64,000 nt of DNA from Diabrotica undecimpunctata. Its lineage: Eukaryota > Arthropoda > Insecta > Coleoptera > Chrysomelidae. The stretch is taken from the NCBI RefSeq assembly GCF_040954645.1, contig NC_092809.1, positions 66,092,141 through 66,156,140 on the forward strand, read 5' to 3'. This document shows positions 10,135 to 21,744 of the stretch, piece by piece (the stretch's first letter is position 1; each line of letters begins with the position of its first letter). The translations under genes were made by a program, and so were the position numbers. The notes below the pieces were generated by a model. It ran no database searches. It saw only the letters and a program-made list of their open reading frames with translations, and was not told the DNA's origin.

Positions 10135-13100
10135 ATGCAGGGTGAAAGGGGTCGAAAAATATTGACTTTACTTAAAAATGATTTTAACAGTATTGATGAA
10201 AAACCTAAAAATGTCACCGATATGAACGAAATACAAAATGTCACCGATATCAACGGAAAACCTGAAAATATCACCGATATCAATGTTCAGATTATGGATG
10301 ACAGCGGTAAGTTACTTGTATTTTTTGTAAGCTCATTTAAAGGTACTTTACTTCGTATACTGGTGTAATTTAAGATACACCAGTATACGAGGGAAGTATT
10401 TTTCATAGATTGTACTTGAATCAGTTGAAATAACTAAGTGGGTATATTTGCAGAAGTTTTCTAATGTCTTTTTAAAATTAGGGGAAAAGCTGTAAAAGGA
10501 AATTTGTCCAAGTAGTACCTACAGAAAGCTCTGAATGAGAAACTAGACAGATGGTGTGGACATCTTAAAACTTTGTGATAGAATTGTTTTAAAATATTTT
10601 GTGTAGCCTGTTACTGCCGAACCAAAAAAGTAATTTATCTCTGTTGTTGAGTGGTTCCTATAAATAAAGAACATTTTTTATTTCCTTTTTTTTTAAATGG
10701 AACACCTTAACATTTTTAAATTTAAAATTTTTAATGCGTATTGAAATTACGGGAAAATTTCTGCAAGCTGATTCTATTATTTTATATTATTTTTCATCAT
10801 TATCATAACTGATGTTTTTTGTTAAAACCGCCACTTAATGGAATCTATTAAAGTTACTTAAAATTAAACGCGAAAATAAAAATAATAATAAAAATTCCAC
10901 TATATTACTTAAAAAATCTACAATTATTGTTTAACCACTAAAGGTGCATCGTCAAGATTATGACAAAAAATTGACAGATGATTATATACCTGATTTTTAT
11001 TAATCATTTTTTGAACCAATCACATTATTATGATACTTAAGTACATTTTGATTGGTTAAAAAGTTGTAAAAATATTGTCAATTTTTTCTCATAATCCTAA
11101 TGATCTCGCTTTAATTGTATAACAAATATAGATTGTTTTAAAAATATAATGAAAATTTTTGCGTTATTTATAAAAGATTACATTTTCCAGATCCAGAGTC
11201 TCCTTGGCCTGCTGGTGTACATTTCACGCGAGAGGAGCTATCAATACTAGACGATATTGATCTAAATGATCCTGAATCGTTACTAAAAATTTTACCATAT
11301 AACTCTGACACTTTTCCGGACGACAACGTTCCTGATTACTCACAGAAACTGGAAAATCATGACGTCCCTCACAATGACGCTAATCGTATAATAAATTACT
11401 CACCATTGTCGGTAATAAAACAAACTAAAATTAGTGCATATATCCCACAATACTCGCAATCACCAAATAAAGACATTGAAGGCACTACAACTGTTAATGA
11501 ACTGCTTAATGAGGAACAAACTAGATGTTCCAAAACACCTGAAAATTGTGACACTACTCCAATGCCATCATCCTATGTTTCATTTTCATCTTCACCTGTT
11601 AATGTCGATTTATTGTATAACAATAGTCCTGTGGCATCCACTTCGGTATCCAACTTTGATGACACAGACTCAGCAGTTAGCACTCCTACCTTAAGACGTC
11701 GTAAGCGATCATCAGTGGGCAAAAGAGATTAAGGCAGGTTAAGAGAGCGTTTTGAAAAACAATGGAAGGATGAACAACGAAAATATAAAGTTAACAGAGG
11801 TCTTGAATATGTTAGTCGAAATAGGAAAGTACATAATAAAAAAACGCTAAAATCACCTTGTGCTCAAACTTGTATTGGTAACCATTCAAGGCAGTGGGAT
11901 TTTTTAACCAAATATGCTAAAATGGTGCCAAAGAAGAGATTGACTGTGGACCGAGAGAATTCAAAAAGAATTTATACTATTTACTATTACCTACCAAGCG
12001 GTGAAGACGAAAGCACTGCAATTGTTAAAATACCAGTCTGCAAAACAATGTTTTTGAGAACTCTCTCGATAAGTTTTAATTTTGTTTACACCGCATTAGA
12101 AAAAATAGAAAAAGGAGAAGGATTTGTTGAAATTGATCAACGTGGAAGGCACAGCAGTCATCCAAAAATAATTATAGATGATATGGAACGCAGTGTGATT
12201 GATCATGTTGGGGTTTTTGCTCCTATTGAATCCCACTACGCCCGCAAAGAGTCAAATAAAAAGTATCTTGACGCTTCTCTATCTTTTCCAAAAATGTTCA
12301 AACTATACAAATAATGGTATGATCCTAATGTCTATCCTTCTAAAGTTAATAATGTAAGACAATATCGAGACATTGTGAACAAAAATTTAAATATTGGTTT
12401 TCATAAACCAAAAAAGGATGTTTGCGAAGCGAACCACGATCATCACCTAATAGAGAAAGATAAAGCTAGAAAATTAAAAGCTAAAGATAAAGAATCAGCG
12501 GAGCAGGATGGATACATCCTTTCAGCAGTTTATGATCTCCAGAAATGCTTAAACGTGCCTCATGGAAACGTAAGTACCTTTTACTATAAGAGAAAACTTA
12601 CTTTATACAACTTTACTATATTTGATCTGGCATCACGACAGGGTCACTGCTTCTCAAGGCACCAGCAAACAGCGAAAAGAGGAGCGAATGAGATTGCTAG
12701 CTGTATATATAAATTGGTAGAAGACACAGTAGGTGCAGGTATCAAAGATTATCGATTCTGGTCCGATAACTGTGGAGGTCAAAACAGGAACAGGATCGTT
12801 TTCTTAATGTACATGACAGCTTGCTCTAAGTTTAACATCGACATTAGGCATCGCTTTTTGATAGTTGGTCATACTCAAAATGAAGGTGACAGTATGCATG
12901 CGTTAAAAGAAAGATAGACCAAGAACAAAATATTATATACTCCTGACCAATGGTACACGGCTTTCAGATTTGCTAAAACAGATGATAAGCCGTACAAAGT
13001 CACAGAGATATCACAAGATTTAATTAAAAACTTTAAAGCAGAACTGAAAGGAATTAATAACTGGACAACTACAGGTGATGGATCTAAAATGCAATGGAAT

Positions 13101-13392
13101 AAAGTATGTCAAATAAAAATTGAAGCTGCAAATCCTTACAAATGCTGCTGCAAATACTTACAAATGGATAGATTGCGTGAACAACACTAAAGCTACACGA
13201 AAAAGAAAAGAGTTTAATTTTGATGTTAATGACATAAAAACCTGTTACGACAAACCTATTCCCATCGACAAAAATAAACATAAAGATCTAATGGATCTTT
13301 GTAAAAATTTGGTAATTCGTAAAGAATACCATTTATTTTTTAACCATTTATTAGTAACAAATTCTAATAGAGAGGAAAGTGATGAAGACTAA
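10135..13392 (+). pseudogene. Transposase-like gene with DNCGGQNRN motif, broken
   Basis: Exon 1 (10135-10306) starts MQGERGRKILTLLKND and splices in phase 1 (donor gtaagt) to exon 2 at 11191 (acceptor ccag). The joined frame starts DPESPWPAGVHFTREELS. An acidic, Ser/Thr-rich region follows to 11732. Then come a region with CKTMFLRTLSISF, RGRHSSHPKIIIDD, ESHYAR, FHKPKKDVCEANHDHH, YYKRKLTLYNFTIFD, WSDNCGGQNRNRIVF and FLIVGHTQNEGDSMH. In-frame stops at about 11730, 12312 and 12915 and a frameshift near 13130 kill it. The order of His, Cys and Asp motifs fits a metal-dependent nuclease fold, but the catalytic role is inference. The lesions look recent because frames are otherwise long. Confidence 0.75.
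10354..10389. repeat. Hairpin in transposon intron
   Basis: The arms cgtatactggtgta (10354-10367) and its reverse complement (10376-10389) are separated by 8 bases. The core gtatactggtgta recurs near the other end of the element at 13913-13925, so it may be a subterminal binding motif. Confidence 0.6.
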
Positions 13393-14095
13393 TTAAGTTC
13401 TGAGGTTGATGCTTTGTAGATGTTACATTGTTTAACTTATGCTAAAGAATTATTTTTAATTTTTTTTTATTATACCAACTTGTTGCAATAAACCAAGTTT
13501 CTACTTAACCTAAAAATAATAATTAGTTTAGGGTCTTTTTTTGTTAAAAATTGTTGATTTTTGTTTATAACTGCATTTGGACTTCTATTGTTTATTGTAA
13601 AGAAATATTGTAATAAACTTTTAAGTTTTTATTAAAGCCAAAAGTAATACTATTTTTTTATTTTTACTTTTAGACCAGTATCCAAATTTTAACATTATAA
13701 GATTATTTACCTCGTATAGTAAGTTAAGTTTTAAACAAAATCGTATAAATAACTTGGCAACAGCCCTACTTATTTTAAAATATTATGAAAAGGTAAGAAA
13801 ATTTCTAGCCAGTGTAAAATAATTATCTTATTCATTTTAAACCACATTTACTAAAAACGGCGTATATAAATGTAACTGGTAGTTGATCCAATATTCATTA
13901 TAATAATACGATGTATACTGGTGTATATGCATGATCTTTTTATTAAGTAAATAATTTAAAATAATTTTTACACACATAAAAAGGTCTTATATCATTATAT
14001 TTACACAGAAAAAAATCTATATGTTTGCTTAAAAACAAATCGAAATATCGTAATTGTTATCAAAATTGCTCTTCTCCATCAATTACTATTCTAGC

Positions 14096-14124
14096 AGTTG
14101 ACTCAGTATACTTAGGAGCCGTCG
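14096..14124 (-). repeat. Right terminal inverted repeat of the 4.4-kb element
   Basis: Perfect reverse complement of 9760-9788, followed by ATAT. Confidence 0.9.
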
Positions 14125-14259
14125 ATATTACGATTGTAGAAAAAAACCTATTGTAGAAATCAAATACGAAAAATACCGGAATATGACAGAATAACAATCA
14201 ACATGATAAAAAAATAGGATAAAAAGAACAGAATTATTACTACAGATATTTAATATTGG

Positions 14260-14510
14260 AAAGAAGAACAGATACCAACTGAATGACAGAAGGTTCAGAT
14301 ATACCAATTTATAAAAAGGGTGATAGAAGAAATTACAACAATTACGGAGGAATAACACTGTTAATAACTGTTAAAACTGTTAAACTGTTAAAAAATATTG
14401 AACAAGAGAATAACCAGAAAAATTGACAGCACACTTAAGGAACCACAAAGCGGATTTAAAAAAAAAAACAGAAGCACTCATGCTCATCGTACGTTAAGTT
14501 TTGGATTAGA
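14260..14510 (+). mobile_element. RTE-like LINE reverse transcriptase remnant
   Basis: Across frames the stretch reads IYKKGDRRNYNNYGGITLL, then ARRKIDSTLKEPQSGF-like blocks, which is the finger region of an endonuclease/RT LINE. It is short, frameshifted and lacks both ends. Confidence 0.65.
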
Positions 14511-14889
14511 TATTTCAAACTACATAAAGCGCTAAAATTGGTAATATTGCCTCGTACGAGGTAAATTCTCCTATCCCCCCTACACCTAGACTCCTAGACA
14601 GAAAACGTGAAAACAGTTTAGTAACACATAACAACGCATGGTATATGTATCATCGTCCGTCGATTTTTATTTTTCTTACGTGTACCCGGTTCATTTCTTA
14701 TAACATGAACTCGATAAAAATACACTGACCTTTATAACGCGGTGCAGTTGTATCGATTTTTCGTAATGTGTTTAACAATTTTATGTAGTTAAAATAAAAA
14801 TAATAGCGCATTACTTTAAAAAGATAAAACAAGAAATATACTTTTATTGAAAATAGAAAATAATTCCTAATAAAATAAGAAATAGTTCT

Positions 14890-15270
14890 TTATGTCCCAT
14901 AAAAATGATTCAAATATCTGACTTTTTAAGGTTGAACAGTATCCCAATCTGTCATAAAAAATTTATAAAACTTGTCATAAAAACTTCTGCTGTAACACAA
15001 TTGGAGACTTCTCTTATTCAGTTTTTTAATTCATCTAAATGTTGGCCTCTAGCCTGAGAATGATCATAGACGATACTTTTTAAATGTCCTTAAAAAAAGG
15101 AAGTCCGTGAGTGTAAGATCTGGAGATCGCGCAGGTCACTTAATATCGTCTGTTCCACTAACAACTCGATTTGGGAAAGTATTGTTTAAATACTGCCTAA
15201 TAATTCGAGCGTTGTGAACTGAACAGCCATCTTGATGGAACCAAACATTCTCCAGATTTACATCAGGAAG
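14890..15270 (-). pseudogene. Tc1/mariner-superfamily transposase remnant
   Basis: Read from 15270 downwards, the frame gives NVWFHQDGCSVHNARIIRQY (second-Asp block), LNNTFPNRVVSGTDDIK and PARSPDLTLTDFLF (third catalytic block), then HLKSIVYDHSQARGQ. This is the arrangement of insect transposases with HLKxxVY after the last motif. Stops and one frameshift are present, and the N-terminal half is not readable upstream. Confidence 0.75.
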
Positions 15271-15279
15271 ATTGTGATT

Positions 15280-15990
15280 TTATAAGTACTCGATGAAGAA
15301 GACAAGTTAATACAGATATAAGCATAAGAGAGTCTGCATGCAAAGTGTACATCTTTGAAAGTAACAATACTACCTTATCTTTTTCTTCACGTGCCATGTT
15401 AGAGTTATCGTACGTTGAAGATCACCATTGCGAAGGCTTTTCGATCTTCTGTCACATGAAATAATTGTCCTGCATTAGATATCTCAGTCCATTCCAGTTC
15501 GTACTACCTAATGGTTTATTAAACTCAGTGAGTACAGTGTTAGTCAAAGAAAGCATGATAGTCGCTTGGTCTCAAGAAAATACAAGGAGAGGCAATTTTT
15601 GCAGAGCTAGCAGCTTCATAAGATCAGGAAGCAAGATTGTTATTTGTATTATTTATATTAGATCGTTTATCGGAAGGTGATGGCAGGAAAATTGTGTACA
15701 ATTATTTTATTTACTGAATATATGATCATATAATTTTATAGATATGCGTTTGTTCTATTATTATATTACTTTAATTAAAAGTTAGCTAGTTTTCATAGTG
15801 ATCCATTAATATATAGAAAAAAACTTATAAATTAAAAAAAAGTTTTTGAATATTGTTAAATTTGTTTACTAGAAACTTAAGAAATACACAACAAAACAAA
15901 AGTAATGAGTAATTTCAACAAATAAAAAAAATAAGAATTATTAATATTATCATTTTCATAACATAAAATACATTTTGTGAATATTTGGCA
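15280..15990. other. Nothing recognised
   Basis: AT-rich sequence between the Tc1/mariner remnant and the nested piggyBac stack. A frame at 15465-15680 has no recognisable content and probably arises by chance. Confidence 0.4.
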
Positions 15991-16006
15991 ATAATATTTT
16001 GTTCTC

Positions 16007-16326
16007 CTATTTTCGCCAATCACAAACAGCACAGCGCCCTAGAGTCTCAGGTGTTATGACTGGTACTTGTTCCGCTGGCAAGTCACATATCTCCCTAAGT
16101 CTCACACTGGTGGTTCTGGGTAAGTTGGTAGACATAGCCCGAAATTTTTGATAGTTCCTGGTTAGTAACATCAAGAGTTGAAGTAAAAATTCGTTACGTG
16201 GTGTTTTAGATTCTTCATTAAGACTATTATAAACTGCAAAAGAGTTAGCCAAAGTAATGCCATCGTCTTGTTGGCACGAGCGGAATTATATTGCGCGCAA
16301 AATTTATCCATCACATCTACTCCGCT
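16007..16326 (-). pseudogene. piggyBac transposase, C-terminal piece
   Basis: Reads SGVDVMDKFCAQYNSARANK, then after a frameshift FAVYNSLNEESKTPRNEFLL, NLPRTTSVRLREICDLPAEQ and CAVCDWRK. This matches the end of piggyBac transposases, where GVDxxD marks the third catalytic Asp and the Cys pair begins the zinc-binding tail. It continues the frame left at 18735. Confidence 0.82.
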
Positions 16327-16517
16327 GTACCTTCGGTACAGCAATAATAGAGACTCCAGTAAACCGCCCATTGTTTGAACTTAATACAATTAATATTGTG
16401 CCTTAAATTGTGAAATTTCTGGTGTTCTCACAGCAATATAGTTTATTGAAACACCTACCATACGAGTGTCAATAGCGGGGGATATCCCCTGATCCCAAAA
16501 AACCCACAAAACCAGCT

Positions 16518-17200
16518 ATGTCTGAAAATATATTCGAGAATCAAAGTGATGCCAAAATGGGCCTTTTTCTTAGTATTCCAATTCCAATCAATTTGATAAA
16601 TGATGAACAAAAAGTAACAAAACAGGTAAGGCAATCATTTTTATTCATTAGTAATGGTCAAGACCCATATCATGTATATACCGAGAATAGCTCGACTGAG
16701 TTAAAAGGTAAACTAAGCCCTTTAAAGATTGGTAAAATTATTTTGTCTAACATTTTTGTAACAGACAATATGATTTCAAGTATAGACACCATTGGCCGAA
16801 TTAGAATTAGAGTCAAATGCAAAGATTATAAAACTGCTAATAACCTCAATAAAAACAAAACTCTAGAAATATTTCGTTTAGATAATTTAGATCTGTATAT
16901 TCCAAAATTTATTTTACACAGACAAGTAGTTATTGGGGATATAGACACAGATTTATGAAAAGAGTATATTAAAAATAGAATTAAACAGTATGATAGTCAT
17001 TGCAAACGTTAAAAGAAATACGCGTAAAGTAGAAAAAATTGTTAATGAGCAAAAAATTGTCGAATATGTCCCTACTAAGTCTTGTACTGTGACATTTAAA
17101 TCGCAAACTTTACTTAAATATATAGTCATCAATAAGGTTATTAAAGAACTTAAAATATATCAACAGAAAGTTTTATTATGCTTTAACAGTCTTAGAGACG
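16518..17200 (+). pseudogene. LINE gag-like ORF1, broken
   Basis: The first part, 16518-16958, encodes 146 residues, including the RRM-like LSPLKIGKIILSNIF and GRIRIRVKCKDYKTANNLN. After a stop and frameshift it continues with VEYVPTKSCTVTFKSQTLL and ends LLCFNSLRDGP, where a CCHC knuckle would start in intact relatives. Gag proteins of this type bind LINE RNA. The knuckle itself is lost at the deletion junction. Confidence 0.7.
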
Positions 17201-17409
17201 GTCCCTAAAGGAGAACTAAAAAATATATACCTTTGGTAGAAAGCGACCTAAGTACGGTAAAATATAACGATATTTTCTATAAAAGCCAAATTTCGCTCTA
17301 CTATGGTGAAATCACAAAAACACTATTTTCTAGAAAATTTAGGATATGTTACTTAAACTCACATTTACTCCCAAACATATTTTATATAATTATTAAAATA
17401 ATGGACAAA

Positions 17410-18151
17410 TTATCAGTACATTTTTACTGATGGGTCAAAAAATGCAAATGGAACGGGCTGGGCTGTGTAATGTTCCAAGAAAATAAAAATTACCATCACC
17501 AGTATAGCTGATTCAGTGAATGATCAATATAGGTACACAGCAGAAATGATATTTGCTCGTCAGTATGTAGTACTGAATACGACTAGCAACTACGTTATAT
17601 TTACTGAAAGTAAAAACGTGGTCGGCAGATTTAACAACATTCAAACAGTCAAACAAATAAACCACGTCAGAACCACATCAAAAACCACAGAATTTTCAGT
17701 TAAAAAAATTCCTTAAATTCTTTATGAAACTATACAATTAGGATTAAATGTAAAAATTACACGGATCAAGGGCCATTCGGGAATAAAAGGCAATGAGATC
17801 GTTGACAATTTAGCAAAATCAGCATATATGCTTGGAGAAAATGTAAACAAAAATTTAATTCCCGCGACAGATTTTGACACCGTTAGTAGACAAAAACTTA
17901 AAAATAATTGGCATTTACATTACAGAGAATGTAAGACTGGTTTAAACTTTTATCATTGTAACACTAGAATACCCTCAAGAAGATGGTTCTACACAGAATC
18001 TAATCGACATTTTATAAAGACCATTAATCGGCTGAGAGCAAGTCTTGCTCTTACGCCATCTTACATGCACGGAATCGGCTTATCAAATACTCCCAATTGT
18101 ACTTGGGGCAAAATAGGCAATCTAACACATTCTTTAGGAGAATGTGATTAA
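17410..18151 (+). pseudogene. LINE RNase H domain, broken
   Basis: Blocks in several frames show YFTDGSKNANGTGWAV (first Asp), YTAEMIFARQ (Glu), VIFTESKNVV (TDS expected, here TES) and KGHSGIKGNEIVDNLAKSA (last Asp), then a degenerate Cys/His tail (CTWGKIGNLTHSLGEC). This is the C-terminal RNase H of I- or R1-like LINEs. Stops at 17426 and elsewhere break it. Confidence 0.72.
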
Positions 18152-18725
18152 CAAGTTAATAATATAAACGAACGTTAGAAGAAATGAATAAATTCCAAGT
18201 GTTGTTTTCCAATAAACCTTTTAATAAATCCAATAAATCTTTTAATAATTTTTAAATAATATGGAAATTCTTCATTGCATTAGAAAACAAGTTAAAATAT
18301 ATGTAAATACAAGTTGTAAACAGTATATAGGCATAATCTGTTAATATGGTTTGAAAAAAAAAACAAAAAAAAGTATACCACAAATTAATAAAAAAAACAT
18401 AAAAGAATTAAAAAAATAGAAAGAGAACAAAAAACAAACAAAAAGTAAAAAACAAAAAAAGCAATAAAACAAAAAAACAAAACAAAAAAAAACAAGAAGA
18501 TAGTAAAAGAATAAAAAAACGAAATAAAAATATATCGTAACAAAATTTATGTATCCATAAAAATATTAGGTATATGTAGTACCTACTAACATTGATAACT
18601 GATAACAAGAAAATTTTGACTCTGAATCTGCAATCAATAATAATTAAAATACAGTCGATTTTAATAATAAACACAAACAAGTCTGGCTAATTGGCTCTGC
18701 CAAAGCCATTTTCCAGAAAAAAAAA

Positions 18726-18893
18726 TACTCGGCTCTTCGTCTCAGTATATGTAATTATTATCTCAGGTTTATTTGTGGTAGCATCAATATCATCTCCATG
18801 GTGCATTGTAGAGATGAGTAGGACGTTTCGATTTTTTTTTTCGATTATGCTAAATTAATGTTATTCTGTCGTAAAAATATTAAAGAATCATTT
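18726..18893 (-). pseudogene. piggyBac transposase, middle piece
   Basis: Reads NVLLISTMHHGDDIDATTNK and PEIIITYTETKS, the stretch preceding the GVDxxD block in piggyBac transposases. It links the piece at 16007-16326 with that at 24710-25320. Confidence 0.78.
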
Positions 18894-19048
18894 GGCATCG
18901 GAATTTTTTTTTTATTATAACTAATAAATTAACAATCAGAATAAAACAATGTATTCTATAAGTTAATGTGATGAGTTTAGGTCCTGTCCCTTGGTTTTGG
19001 CGTGATGTGGTCCCCTCCAGTGAGAGAATCACGGGTCCATGTTACTGG

Positions 19049-19056
19049 TCTGTTGG
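19049..19056. repeat. Target-site duplication of the hAT (left)
   Basis: TCTGTTGG, identical to 22622-22629. Eight bases is the hAT signature. Confidence 0.92.
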
Positions 19057-19064
19057 CAGAGATG

Positions 19065-19165
19065 GGCATCGACACGTCGACTTTAACTGTCGACACAGAC
19101 GTGTCGACAATGTCGAGAACGTGTCAACAATGTCGACAATGTCGACAATGTCAGCAACGTGTCCA
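19065..19165. repeat. Left subterminal TGTCGAC cluster of the hAT
   Basis: Many copies of GTCGAC or TGTCGACA lie within 100 bases, in both orientations. A mirror cluster is at 22499-22610. In hAT elements such short subterminal repeats bind the BED domain of the transposase; this role is inferred here. Confidence 0.75.
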
Positions 19166-19244
19166 TAATGGAAAAAAGTGAGGTTATGTTATGAAATTAT
19201 TCAGTTGTAAACTTTGAATGTGATCTGATCTGATCACAATCAAA

Positions 19245-21741
19245 ATGAGTGGCAGAAAACTGAATAAAAACTATGATATATTATCATTCAAAGTATTAAA
19301 GATAGAAGGAAAGCACGCGGCTAAATGTTGTGTATGTGGAAATGTGATAAAAAATACAGCTGCAGCAAGATTGCAAAGTCACAGGTAAGAAGAAATATTT
19401 TAATTAATTTTAGCTTGATAGCTATAGAGATTTATTCTCTGAAATTGATATTTGTATCGGCTGATAACTAACCCCGTCCCGTACTTTCATTTTAAGAAAC
19501 GTCTGCATGTTAGATCGTGGCAATGGTAATCAATCCAATAATGAAATGTCGCATGTTTCGATATACGAAAATACTGCCTCAGACACAGGTTTTACACCTA
19601 CAGTTAATCCACAAGTGAGTATATAGGACGTATGTTCTACTACATATTTAGCAGGGGCGGATCTAGAAAAAATTTTGGGGGGAACTTTTTGAAATTACAT
19701 TTATCTATAATATAAAAATGAATCGTAAAATGTGTTCGGAGCCGCATAACTCAACAACGCATAGATCACAATTTCGGTAGTAGTATATTGGAGAAAACAT
19801 GGCGTACAAAACGCTGTATCTATGCCAACTTCTGTATACAGGGTGTCCGTAGATCCGCCCTTCATATTTAGTCACCTTAGAGTTTCTTTTTATTTTGAAT
19901 TTTAGAATACAACGAACGGTAGTTACGAAGTTATGGAAGATGGTTCGCTAGCTATTGTGACTGGAACTTCACCTGAAAACATGCTAGATGGAATTATAGA
20001 AAATTCATTAGATACCGATGCCGCCTTATTGGAATTGGAAGAAAACAATGGTGTAGCAATTCAAGGCACTCATAGTATTGTTGAAAATATGATGTTATCA
20101 ACTACTGATACTGAGAGTAGTAATTTGACTAACTTAAGTACTCCAACTTCCTCCAGCACAAGCTACACAAGCACGAATAAAAGAAATTTATTCGCTACAT
20201 CTCAAGCTAGACCAGCCAAAAAATCAAAGAAAATCACCGACTATATGGACATATTACAAGAGTATGAAGAGGAGAAGATAAGCACTGCACTAGCCAAATT
20301 TATATTCGGCTGTAACTTACCATTTACTGTGGTAGAATCACCTTTCTTTAAAAATTTTATAAAAACGATCCGTCCTGCTTATTTAGACAAAATTCCTGAC
20401 CGGAAAAAACTTTGTACATCGCTTTTAAATAAGTGCTATGAAGACTGTATTGAGATTTCACGTAAAAAAGTGGAAACCGAGTCAGTCATTTTGTGTGACG
20501 GTTGGAAAAACTCATCTACTAATTCTAAAACGGTTGTGACAATGTTGCATAGTGCAGACGGAAAAAATGCCTTTCTTGATGCTTGGGATTTAACCACGGA
20601 GTCTGAGACTGGAGAAAAACTTGCCGAAATAATAACAGAATCTAAAAAAATTGCAAAAGAAAAATACGATGTAGATGCGTACGGTATAGTTTCGGATAAT
20701 GCTAGTGCAATGATTAAAATGGGATCCCTCCTCAAGCACAACATGTGGCACTCTACGTGCAGTAGCCACACCGGCAACCTTTTAGCCAAAGACGTGCTGG
20801 ATAAAAAGTTAGTCGACAATGTGGTCATTGTCCTCAAAGAATTTAAGCAACCAGATTTAGAAAAAATGATAGTTGATAAGGGAGGGCGCAGAATCAAATT
20901 GCCGGCCGAAACAAGATGGTGCTCTTACCGAGATTCTTTCAAAAGTCTCCTAGAAAATCTGGTATATATGAAACAAGTAGCCGCTGTAACGAAAAAAAAG
21001 ATTAAGCCGAAAGTCAAGGAATTAATCTTCAACGATGAATTTGTGGATGAGATTCAACAGAACATAGAAATTTATGAACCCATTTGTAATCTGATCAATG
21101 TTTGTCAGAAATCTGACACATCTGTAGCAGATGCCGTTCATCTGTGGCTCAATTTGAATCTGCCAGATAACCTTAAAGAAAAATTGAAACACAGACAACA
21201 AATGGCGTTAAACGTGTACGCATTAACTGCGTACTATCTGCATCCAAAATATGATAATTCCAAGCTTACGTCAGAGCACACTGGTATAATAACTCAGTTC
21301 TTACTCAGAAAGTTGTGCAATCAGGGCATAGAAGAATGGGACAAATTTAACACTAAATCGGGTAAGTCTTTCAGACAAAATTATCGCTCTTTTGATTTTT
21401 AATATATTAGGTTTACAATTTCAGGAATATTCTCAACACTTTGGGAAAAAGGAGTTGAAAAGCCTCTAGTATTTTGGCGAGTGGTCAAACTGGAATGCCC
21501 AATTCTTGCTAAAATGGCTCTCAGACTTCTAAAAATGCCAGCCTCCTCAGCTCAAATCGAGAGACTCTTTTCAAATTGGGGACACATTCACAGTCTGATA
21601 AGAAATAGATTAACGTTCACTAATTCCAAGAAATTGGTACATATTTATGTTTCATTAAAGGGAGAGTATCCTGATAAAAATAGTTATGACCTGGACGAGG
21701 AAGAAATTGTAGATATGGACGGGGAAAGTACAACTATTTGA
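19245..21741 (+). CDS. hAT transposase, four exons, intact
   Basis: Exons 19245-19384, 19497-19614, 19906-21361 and 21425-21741 join with GT-AG borders to 676 residues with no stop. Residues 1-50 form a BED-type zinc finger (CCVCGN, then HRNVC, the second half supplied by exon 2). The RNase H-like core shows ILCDGWKNSSTNSK (Asp near 284), YGIVSDNASAM (Asp near 350) and PAETRWCSYRD; the final Glu is near 617 in SSAQIERLFSNWGHIHS, within the hAT dimerisation region. All three catalytic acids are present and the length is typical. The ATG at 19245 is chosen because it opens the BED finger. I infer a potentially active enzyme. Confidence 0.9.
19652..19863. mobile_element. 212-bp hAT-type MITE in a transposase intron
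   Basis: The ends CAGGGGCGGATCTA and, inverted, GAAGGGCGGATCTA are flanked by the 8-bp duplication ATATTTAG (19644-19651 and 19864-19871). It has no coding capacity. It sits in the second intron of the hAT transposase and leaves the splice sites intact, so it is the youngest layer of the nest. Confidence 0.85.
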
Positions 21742-21744
21742 TGT

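Larger units (their letters stand above)
9760..14124 (+). mobile_element. 4.4-kb TIR DNA transposon of uncertain superfamily
   Basis: The element is bounded by a perfect 29-bp terminal inverted repeat (9760-9788 and 14096-14124, starting CGACGGCTCC) and flanked on both sides by ATAT. That is a 4-bp target duplication, or TA plus symmetry. It carries one spliced gene on the plus strand whose product has the motif WSDNCGGQNRNR. I recall this signature from widespread insect proteins labelled as uncharacterised or DUF7869-like, but cannot assign a named superfamily with certainty; Sola-like (4-bp duplications) and CMC-type are both conceivable. It lies 115 bases beyond the FReD stop codon, just past the polyadenylation signal. 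Confidence 0.8.
16327..18725 (+). mobile_element. I/R1-like LINE with gag and RNase H but no RT
   Basis: A complete insertion of 2399 bases with a 9-bp duplication (one mismatch) and a run of nine A at its right end directly before the duplication. It encodes a gag-like ORF and then jumps to the linker before RNase H, so endonuclease and reverse transcriptase are deleted. It is therefore non-autonomous. The 3' untranslated part (18160-18725) is extremely A-rich. Confidence 0.8.

Noticed and set aside
18408..18680. Phe/Leu-rich 90-codon minus-strand open frame
   Set aside because: It is the complement of the A-rich 3' region of the LINE at 16327-18725; low-complexity translation, not a membrane protein.
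19065..19165. Clustered TGTCGAC repeats as a CRISPR-like or satellite array
   Set aside because: The spacing is irregular, both orientations occur, and the cluster is mirrored at the other hAT end, which fits subterminal transposase sites.
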